This document shows positions 57,949 to 64,000 of a stretch of 64,000 nt of DNA, in pieces. The stretch is from Streptomyces sp. B21-083 (GTDB lineage: Bacteria; Actinomycetota; Actinomycetes; Streptomycetales; Streptomycetaceae), in assembly GCF_036898825.1 (NCBI RefSeq), contig NZ_JARUND010000001.1:1922001-1986000 (forward strand), given 5' to 3'. Numbering within the stretch: the first letter of the stretch is position 1; the number at the start of each line of letters is the position of its first letter. The notes below the pieces were generated by a model. It ran no database searches. It was not told where the DNA came from and worked only from the letters and a program-made list of their open reading frames with translations. Both the position numbers and the translations under genes were made by a program.

Positions 57949-58998
57949 ATGGTCCGTACCGGAGGTGGCCTCGCCCCCACGGGCCCCACGCTGGCGGTCG
58001 TGGCCCGGGAGGCCGGTGTCTCCGTACCGACCGCCTCGAAGGTCGTGAACGGCCGGGAGGACGTGGCACCGGAGACCCGGCGACGGGTCACCGAGGTGCT
58101 GGACCGGCTCGGCTATGTCCGCAGACCCCGCTTCGACGCGTCGAAGTCGCCCGGTCTGGTCGATCTCGTCGTCCACTCCCTGGACAGTTCCTGGTCGGGT
58201 GCGGTGCTGCACGGCGTGGAGGAGGCGGCGCACGACGCGGGGCTGGAGATGGTCGTGTCGGCGGGCCTGACCCGGACCCGGGGCGGGCGCCCGGAGCGCG
58301 GCTGGCTCGACAAGCTGACGACGCGTGGCTCCTCCGGCGTTTTGTTCAACCTCGCCGAACTGACTCCGTCGCAGTACGCCTGGCTCGACCAGCACCACAT
58401 CCCGTTCGTGATGATCGACCCGGTGCTGGAACCGCCGCCGGGCGTGGTGTCGGTGGGCGCGGCCAACTGGCACGGAGGACTGACGGCGGCCGAACACCTG
58501 TTGGCCCTGGGCCATGAACGCATCGCGGTCATCGCCGGCTACCGGCGCAAGATGTGCAGCAGCGCCCGGGTGTCCGGCTACCGCTCGGCACTCACCACCG
58601 CCGGTGTGCGCCAGCGCCCCGAGTACGTCCGCTACGGCAGTTTCGACGAGACGGTCGCCCACCGGCGCATGCTGGAGCTCCTCGACCTGCCCGAGCCGCC
58701 GACCGCGGTGTTCGTCTGCTCGGACAAAATGGCGCTCGGGGTGTACAAAGCCCTGGCAGAACGGGAGTTGAGGGTGCCGGAGGACGTCAGCGTGGTCGGT
58801 TTCGACGATCTCGCCGAGGCTCGTTGGGTGAGTCCGGCGCTCACCACCGTCCGCCAGCCTCTCGCCGAGATGGCGGCGACGGCCCTCCGGTTGCTGGTGC
58901 GGATGATGGCGGGGGAACGGCCGGAGGGGACGCGCACGGAGTTGTCCACCCGGCTGGTGGAGCGTGGCAGTACGGCTGCGCCGGCCAGACCCTCCTAG
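57949..58998 (+). CDS. LacI-family regulator of the polyuronide/GH43 locus
   Basis: 349 aa from the ATG at 57949 (GGAGAGG 9 nt upstream; the ATG at 57877 overlaps the operator). Helix-turn-helix TLAVVAREAGVSVPTASKVVNG (about 15-36), hinge (RRRVTEVLDRLGYVRRP), then the effector domain: WHGGLTAAEHLLALGHERIAV, FVCSDKMALGVYKAL, VVGFDDLAEARWVSPALTTVRQPL. The recognition segment VSVPTAS differs from those of the other two LacI proteins here. Sugar-responsive repressor; divergent from the GH43 gene and next to the importer operon, so local control of that locus is the simplest reading. Confidence 0.93.
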   Translation: MVRTGGGLAPTGPTLAVVAREAGVSVPTASKVVNGREDVAPETRRRVTEVLDRLGYVRRPRFDASKSPGLVDLVVHSLDSSWSGAVLHGVEEAAHDAGLEMVVSAGLTRTRGGRPERGWLDKLTTRGSSGVLFNLAELTPSQYAWLDQHHIPFVMIDPVLEPPPGVVSVGAANWHGGLTAAEHLLALGHERIAVIAGYRRKMCSSARVSGYRSALTTAGVRQRPEYVRYGSFDETVAHRRMLELLDLPEPPTAVFVCSDKMALGVYKALAERELRVPEDVSVVGFDDLAEARWVSPALTTVRQPLAEMAATALRLLVRMMAGERPEGTRTELSTRLVERGSTAAPARPS

Positions 58999-59155
58999 CG
59001 CTTCGTCACCTTGATCCATCTCGCCTGGTAGTGGCGAGGGTCGCGTGCGGGCCTGATGCCGACGGCAGCCCGGGTACCGCATCGATGTATCCGCGCCTGC
59101 TCACCGCGTTCCCGGTTTTCGGCGGTCTTGACCGGCTCGACAAGGAGGTACAGTT

Positions 59156-59189
59156 CCGTTAATGCGCATTAGGTAATACGCATTAACGG
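59156..59189. promoter_or_regulatory. Tandem TAATGCGCATTA operators in a 34-bp palindrome
   Basis: Arms CCGTTAATGCG (59156-59166) and CGCATTAACGG (59179-59189) are perfect complements. Inside, TAATGCGCATTA (59160-59171, itself a perfect palindrome) and TAATACGCATTA (59174-59185) sit in tandem, 14 bp apart. The site is 24 bp before the LacI start at 59213, so it is very likely its own operator. Confidence 0.7.
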
Positions 59190-59212
59190 ACGCGGCCGGG
59201 AGGGCAGCCACG

Positions 59213-60361
59213 GTGGAACGCAGGAAGCGGCCCGGACGTACGCCCGCGCCGGCAGTGCGTACGGCACGGCCGCGGCAGGCCGAGGTGGCCCGGCTGGCGG
59301 GGGTGTCCCAGGCGACCGTGTCCCTGGTGCTCTCTCCGAAGCCCGACGGCAAGGGGCGCATCATCTCCGAGGAGACCCGCCAACGGGTCCTGGAGGCGGC
59401 CCGGAGCCTGGGCTATGTGCCCGACCCGGCTGCCCGACGGCTGGCCGCCGTCCGCAACAACCTGCTCGGCGTCTTCAGTTTCACCGCCACGTTCCCCACC
59501 GATGTGCAGCACTCGTACTACCCCTTCCTGGTCGGCGTGGAGTGCGAGGCGGCGGCGCTCGGCTACGACCTCGTCCTGTTCACCGGGTCGAGCACCGGCG
59601 GTGCGGGGGCCGCGGTGCCCGACGCCCTGAGCCGGGTCCGGCTCGCCGACGGGTGTCTCTTCATGGGCCGGCACACACCCCGGGCCGAGCTCAAGCGGCT
59701 GGTCGAGGACGGGTTCCCGGTCGTACACCTGGGGCGCCGCGAGGCCTTGGAGGGCGTGGCCTGGGTGGGCGCGGACTATGTCGCGGCCACCCGTGAAGTC
59801 GTGGGCCATCTGGCTGAGTTGGGGCATCGGCGGATCGTCCTCGTCCGGGAGGACGATGACGCGCCCGCCTCGGCGGACCGTCAGCGCGGTTTCCTGGAGG
59901 GGCTGGAGGCAGTTGGGCTGCCCGCCGGGCCGGCAACCGTCTTCCGGTCCGCCGATCCGCAGCGGGACCTCACACCCGAACGGCTGCGCGTCTGGACCGA
60001 TGACGGCGTGACGGCCTTCGTCGCGGAGGAGACCGACACCGGGGCTGCCTGGCGAGGCCTGCTCTCCGCCGTACGCGCGGCGGGCCTCGAGTGTCCCGCG
60101 GACGTGTCTCTGGCCCTGCTCGGCAGCCCGCCCGCCGATCTGGCGAGCGAGCCCGTACCCACCGGATTCGACATACCCCGGCCCCAGTTGGGCGCCGCAG
60201 CGGTACGACTGCTGGCCGCGCTCGTCGCGGGAGCGGGAAAGGACGAGGGCGAGGGAGAGGGAGAGGGAGAGGGAGCGGACGACGACGCGCGGGAGACGCT
60301 CGTCAGCTGTGCCTTCCGGCCGGGCCCGACGACCGGGCCCCCGCCGCCCGCCCGGCCTTGA
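59213..60361 (+). CDS. LacI-family regulator of the FAD oxidoreductase-hydantoinase cluster
   Basis: 382 aa, GTG start at 59213 with GGGAGGG at 59198-59204. Helix-turn-helix RQAEVARLAGVSQATVSLVL (about 21-40), preceded by a basic arm. Effector domain with FSFTATFPTDVQHSYYPFLVGVE, LADGCLFMGRH, LAELGHRRIVLVREDDD and FDIPRPQLGAAAVRLL. An acidic (Gly-Glu) repeat near 345-357 from a GAGGGA microsatellite (about 60242-60276) is unusual. Upstream tandem palindromes are probable self-operators; the two genes after it are co-oriented and probable targets. Effector unknown. Confidence 0.92.
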   Translation: MERRKRPGRTPAPAVRTARPRQAEVARLAGVSQATVSLVLSPKPDGKGRIISEETRQRVLEAARSLGYVPDPAARRLAAVRNNLLGVFSFTATFPTDVQHSYYPFLVGVECEAAALGYDLVLFTGSSTGGAGAAVPDALSRVRLADGCLFMGRHTPRAELKRLVEDGFPVVHLGRREALEGVAWVGADYVAATREVVGHLAELGHRRIVLVREDDDAPASADRQRGFLEGLEAVGLPAGPATVFRSADPQRDLTPERLRVWTDDGVTAFVAEETDTGAAWRGLLSAVRAAGLECPADVSLALLGSPPADLASEPVPTGFDIPRPQLGAAAVRLLAALVAGAGKDEGEGEGEGEGADDDARETLVSCAFRPGPTTGPPPPARP

Positions 60362-60434
60362 GCACGTTCCGTTTCGCCCCCGTCCCAGCCCACTAGCCCG
60401 AACAAGCAGCCAGCAGCCAGCAGCCAGGAGAAGC

Positions 60435-62033
60435 GTGATATCCGAAGCGGACATACTCGTCGTGGGCGGCGGTCTCGGTGGTGTGGCCGCCGCACTCGCC
60501 GCCTGCCGCGCGGGACGCAGCGTCGTGCTCACCGAGGAGACGGACTGGGTCGGCGGCCAGCTCACCAGCCAGGCCGTACCGCCCGACGAGCATCCGTGGG
60601 TGGAGCAGTTCGGTACCACCGCCTCGTACCGGCGGCTGCGTGAGGAGATCCGGCGGTACTACCGCCACTGGTATCCGCTGCGGGCCGAGGCACTGGCGCT
60701 CACCGACCTCAACCCGGGAGCGGGCCGCGTCAGCAAGCTCTGCCACGAGCCGCGGGTCGCCCTCGCCGTCCTGGAGGGCATGCTCGCGCCCCACCGGGCG
60801 GCGGGCCGGCTGACGGTACTCACCGAGCACCGGCCGGTCTCCGCCGAGTCCGACAGCGATGTCCTCCGGGCGGTGACCCTGGAGGACCTGCGCGACGGAA
60901 CGCGTCGCACCCTCACCGCGCGCTATGTCCTGGACGCCACCGAGACGGGCGAACTCCTCCACCTCGCGGGCGTCGAGCACGCGAACGGGGCGGAGTCACG
61001 GGCCGAGTTCGACGAGCCGCACGCCCCGGACACGGCCCAGCCCCTCAACCAGCAGGGCATCACGGTCTGCTTCGCGCTCTCCCACCACGAGGGCGAGGAC
61101 CACACCACCGACCGCCCGGCCGACTTCGACTTCTGGCGCGGCTACCGGCCCTCGTTCTGGCCCGGTCCGCTGCTCGGCTTCGAGGCGCCCGACCCGCGCA
61201 CGCTGGAGCCGGTGCCGCGAACCTTCGTACCGAACCCCGAGCACGACCCGCTCGGTGTCTCCGCCGACCAGAGTGCCGACGCCGGTGACAAGGAACTGTG
61301 GGGTTTCCGCCGCATCCTGGCCCGCAAGCTGCACGCGCCGGGCGCCTTCGACTCCGACATCACCCTCGTCAACTGGCCGCTCAACGACTACTGGCTCACG
61401 CCGTACATCGGCCAGGAGGCCGAAGCCCTGCACGGGGCACGGCAGTTGTCGCTGTCGCTGCTGTACTGGCTACAGACCGAGGCACCTCGCGCGAACGGCG
61501 GCACCGGCTTCCCCGGCCTCAGAATCCGCCCGGACGTGACCGGTACGGCGGACGGCCTGGCCAAGGCGGCGTACGTCCGCGAGTCACGCCGTATCAAGGC
61601 CGTCACCACGGTCACCGAGCACGACGTGGCGATCGACATCGTCGGGCCGTACGGCGGCACCCGGCACCGGGACTCCGTCGGCGTGGGCGGGTACCGCATC
61701 GACCTGCATCCCTCGACCGGCGGGGACAACTACGTCGACATCGGGTCCGTGCCGTTCGAGATCCCGCTCGGCGCGCTCGTGCCGCGTCGGGTCCGCAACC
61801 TGCTGCCCGCCGGCAAGAACATCGGCACCACCCACATCACCAACGGCTGCTACCGGCTCCACCCGGTGGAGTGGAACGTCGGCGAGGTCGCCGGGGCACT
61901 GGCCGCGCACTGTGTGGCCGAGGACGTCGAGCCGCACCAGGTGCAGTCCGACGACAAGCGGTTCGGGGAGTTCGCGCGGCTGCTCGACCGTGAGGGTGTC
62001 CAGCGCCACTGGCCGGACGTTCGCGGCTACTGA
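60435..62033 (+). CDS. FAD-dependent oxidoreductase (FAD_oxidored family)
   Basis: 532 aa from the GTG at 60435 (GGAG at 60427-60430). Near its N-terminus is the dinucleotide motif DILVVGGGLGGVAAALAACR, followed by WVGGQLTSQAVPPDEHPWVE, which is typical of this family, and a C-terminal LLPAGKNIGTTHITNGCYRLHP flavin-contact region. Members are found with carbohydrate or organic-acid catabolism genes; exact reactions are mostly unknown. No leader, so cytosolic. Followed after 86 bp by a hydantoinase-type gene. Three tandem CAGCCAG units precede the start (about 60407-60427). Confidence 0.88.
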   Translation: MISEADILVVGGGLGGVAAALAACRAGRSVVLTEETDWVGGQLTSQAVPPDEHPWVEQFGTTASYRRLREEIRRYYRHWYPLRAEALALTDLNPGAGRVSKLCHEPRVALAVLEGMLAPHRAAGRLTVLTEHRPVSAESDSDVLRAVTLEDLRDGTRRTLTARYVLDATETGELLHLAGVEHANGAESRAEFDEPHAPDTAQPLNQQGITVCFALSHHEGEDHTTDRPADFDFWRGYRPSFWPGPLLGFEAPDPRTLEPVPRTFVPNPEHDPLGVSADQSADAGDKELWGFRRILARKLHAPGAFDSDITLVNWPLNDYWLTPYIGQEAEALHGARQLSLSLLYWLQTEAPRANGGTGFPGLRIRPDVTGTADGLAKAAYVRESRRIKAVTTVTEHDVAIDIVGPYGGTRHRDSVGVGGYRIDLHPSTGGDNYVDIGSVPFEIPLGALVPRRVRNLLPAGKNIGTTHITNGCYRLHPVEWNVGEVAGALAAHCVAEDVEPHQVQSDDKRFGEFARLLDREGVQRHWPDVRGY

Positions 62034-62077
62034 ACGAATTCTGCGCGCAGGGGAGTTGGGCTCGCACACGAACCGAT

Positions 62078-62104
62078 CCAGTAGATCCAGTAGACCCAGT
62101 AGAA
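62078..62104. repeat. Three 9-bp direct repeats before the hydantoinase gene
   Basis: CCAGTAGAT, CCAGTAGAC and CCAGTAGAA in tandem; the last runs into the GGAGG ribosome site (AAGGAGG at 62103-62109). Short slippage repeat; role unknown. Confidence 0.6.
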
Positions 62105-62119
62105 GGAGGTGCTCGGACA

Positions 62120-64000
62120 ATGGCCAGACCCCGCATCCGCGTCGGTATCGACGTGGGCGGAACCTTCACCGACGCCGTGGCCGTGGACGCCACGACCCTC
62201 GAACTCCTGGGGCAGGTCAAGGTCCCGACCAGCCACCGTCACGAGGACGGCGTCGCACACGGCATCGTCGAGGCGCTCGGCCGACTCCTGGAACAGACCG
62301 GTCGCGCCCCCGCCGACGTCACCTTCCTGGCGCACGGCACGACACAGGCCACCAACGCCCTTCTGGAGGGCGACGTGGCGACGGTCGGCCTGATCGGCAT
62401 CGGGTCCGGCCCCTCGGCGGTGTTCACCCGCCGCCTCGCCTCGTTCGCCAAACTCGAACTCACCCCCGGCAAAAGGCTTCCGCTGGTCTACGCCCATGTC
62501 TCCGACCCGCACGACGCGGCCGAAGTCCGCCGCGTTGTCGAGCAGTTGCAGGAGCAGGGCGTCCAAGTCCTTGTCGCCAGCCAGCCGTTCAGTGTCGACC
62601 GCCCCGAGGGCGAGAGGGCCGCCCTGGACGCGGCAGGGCCGTACGGACTGCCGATGACCGCCGCGCACGAGATCACCTCGTTGTACGGGCTGCACAAGCG
62701 CACCCGCACCGCCGTGGTCAACGCGGCGATCCTGCCCCGCATGCTGGCCACCGCCGACCTCGTCGACGCCTCCATCACCAGGGCGGGCGTGACCGCGCCC
62801 CTGATGGTGATGCGCTGCGACGGCGGTGTGATGACCCTGGACGAGATGCGCCGCCGGCCGCTGCTGACGGTGCTGTCGGGACCGGCCGCCGGAGTCGCGG
62901 GCGCACTGATGGGGGAACGGGTGAGCGAGGGCGTGTTCCTGGAGACCGGGGGCACGTCGACCGACATCAGCGTCGTACGGAGCGGCAAGGTCGCCGTCCG
63001 GCACGCCACCGTCCTCGGGAAGACCTCGTACCTGAACGCCCTCGACGTACGCACCGTCGGCGTCGGCGGTGGCTCCATGGTGCGGATCGGCGACGGCCGG
63101 GTGACGGGAGTCGGTCCGCGCAGCGCCCACATCGCGGGGCTGCCGTACGCCTGCTTCGCCTCCCCCGAGCAACTGCGCGACGCCACCGTGGACACCGTCC
63201 GGCCCCTGGACGGCGACCCCGCCGACTACGCCGTCCTCGACACGACGGAGGGCCGGTTCGCCGTCACCATGACGTGCGCCGCCAATGCCCTCGGCCGCGT
63301 CCCCGAGGGCGACTTCGCCCACTGCGACCCGGAGACCGCGCGCGCCGCGATAGCGCCGCTGGCCGCCGTGCTCGGCACCGACGTCGCGATCGCCGCCACC
63401 CGGATCCTCGACGCGGGCGTCGCCCAGGTGAGGACGGTGTTGGACGCCCTGATCCGCGACTACCGCCTCGACAAGGACGCGGCCGTCCTCGTCGGCGGAG
63501 GGGGCGGTGCCGCGTCCGTCACCCCGCACCTGGCCCGCGCCAGCGGCATGGAGGGCCGGATCGCCCGCCACAACGAGGTCATCAGCCCCATCGGCGTCGC
63601 CCTCGCCCTCGTACGGGAACAGGTGGACCGGATCGTGCCCGGCGCCACGCAGGAGCAGATCCTCGCCGTCCGCGCCGAGGCGGAGCGCGCGGTCGTCGCC
63701 CAGGGCGCCGCCGCCGAGGGCGTCGAGGTCGAGATAACCGTCGACCCGCAGACCAACACCGTGCGGGCGGTCGCGACGGGCGCCACCGAACTGCGCGCCC
63801 AGGACCGGGCCCACCGCGCCGACGACACCGAGCGCCTGCGTGCCGCGGCGGCCAGTCTCAAGGCCGACCCCGCCGTGGTCCACGTCCTGGCGGGCACCGC
63901 CGCCCACACCGTCTACGGCACCGAGACGCGCCACCGGCTACGGCCGACCCGTCGGCCCGTACGGATCGTCGACATGGACGGCGTCGTACGCCATCACGCC
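62120..64000 (+). CDS. Hydantoinase/oxoprolinase-type (HyuA) ATP-dependent amidohydrolase, partial at window end
   Basis: At least 627 aa; no stop before the window ends. ATG at 62120 with AAGGAGG at 62103-62109. The N-terminal IRVGIDVGGTFTDAV is the hydantoinase A actin-like phosphate motif; also seen are THGTTQATNAL-like LAHGTTQATNALLEG, FLETGGTSTDISV, VGVGGGSMVRIG and DKDAAVLVGGGGGA. These ATP-dependent proteins open lactam or hydantoin rings or carboxylate ketones (acetone/acetophenone carboxylase subunits). A partner HyuB-type subunit should follow outside the window if it is a two-subunit enzyme, but the C-terminal part may be fused. Probably in one operon with the FAD oxidoreductase, under the LacI at 59213. 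Confidence 0.88.
   Translation, partial: MARPRIRVGIDVGGTFTDAVAVDATTLELLGQVKVPTSHRHEDGVAHGIVEALGRLLEQTGRAPADVTFLAHGTTQATNALLEGDVATVGLIGIGSGPSAVFTRRLASFAKLELTPGKRLPLVYAHVSDPHDAAEVRRVVEQLQEQGVQVLVASQPFSVDRPEGERAALDAAGPYGLPMTAAHEITSLYGLHKRTRTAVVNAAILPRMLATADLVDASITRAGVTAPLMVMRCDGGVMTLDEMRRRPLLTVLSGPAAGVAGALMGERVSEGVFLETGGTSTDISVVRSGKVAVRHATVLGKTSYLNALDVRTVGVGGGSMVRIGDGRVTGVGPRSAHIAGLPYACFASPEQLRDATVDTVRPLDGDPADYAVLDTTEGRFAVTMTCAANALGRVPEGDFAHCDPETARAAIAPLAAVLGTDVAIAATRILDAGVAQVRTVLDALIRDYRLDKDAAVLVGGGGGAASVTPHLARASGMEGRIARHNEVISPIGVALALVREQVDRIVPGATQEQILAVRAEAERAVVAQGAAAEGVEVEITVDPQTNTVRAVATGATELRAQDRAHRADDTERLRAAAASLKADPAVVHVLAGTAAHTVYGTETRHRLRPTRRPVRIVDMDGVVRHHA

Overview
The window looks like a Streptomyces chromosome (or a close actinomycete). 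It has very high GC, GTG/TTG starts, twin-arginine leaders, many LacI/ROK/GntR regulators and many secreted carbohydrate-active enzymes. No rRNA, tRNA, CRISPR array or phage module was seen. I count about 40 intact genes, one TnpB-type element, one gene destroyed by it, and a few remnants.

Layout. (1) 0.1-4.6 kb: a membrane protein joining a sigma/zinc-finger-like cytoplasmic half to a CBM2 domain, a radical SAM protein with an unusual CX8CX2C cluster motif, and an alditol oxidase (aldO). (2) 4.8-15.0 kb: a ROK repressor, a sugar ABC importer, a GH2 beta-galactosidase and a three-gene ABC-2 transporter, all on + and tightly spaced. (3) 15.1-20.5 kb: secreted EEP phosphatase-jacalin protein, alpha/beta hydrolase, PEP-mutase/isocitrate-lyase-like enzyme, unknown secreted protein, LysE exporter. 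(4) 20.6-28.5 kb: a pectin side-chain/rhamnogalacturonan-I set (CE12-like esterase, PL4 lyase, two GH43 enzymes, one with CBM13) and an autotransporter-passenger-like wall protein. (5) 28.5-33.3 kb: decayed zone. A TnpB element sits inside a HAD-hydrolase gene, which also has a frameshift; then a DMT permease and a DUF4232-like fragment. (6) 33.3-35.8 kb: amino-acid permease divergent from homocysteine methyltransferase (mmuM), then a LacI regulator. (7) 37.1-44.0 kb, minus strand: gntR - ferredoxin - substrate-binding lipoprotein with a NosL-like tail - permease - ATPase - AprA-like flavoprotein fused to HEAT repeats. I do not recognise this as a described pathway; it is my main candidate for a new system. 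(8) 44.1-58.0 kb, minus strand: carboxylesterase and a polyuronide/pectin utilisation locus (two alginate-lyase-fold proteins, a GH28-like enzyme, ABC importer, GH43 with a minisatellite-coded linker) facing a LacI regulator. (9) 59.2-64.0 kb: LacI regulator, FAD oxidoreductase and a hydantoinase/oxoprolinase-type gene that runs off the window.

How it works together. Regions 2, 4 and 8 each combine secreted depolymerases, or an importer and an intracellular glycosidase, with a nearby repressor and palindromic operator candidates: TGACAACCGGTTGTCA-type sites at 35.87, 55.50, 55.61 and 57.86 kb; a CGAAAATTTCG pair at 57.8/57.9 kb; an AAGCGCTT palindrome at 21.78 kb; GTTCGTAATTACGAAC at 26.25 kb; and a TAATGCGCATTA tandem at 59.16 kb. 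Stop/start overlaps (ATGA or GTGA) tie most transporter and enzyme genes into operons.
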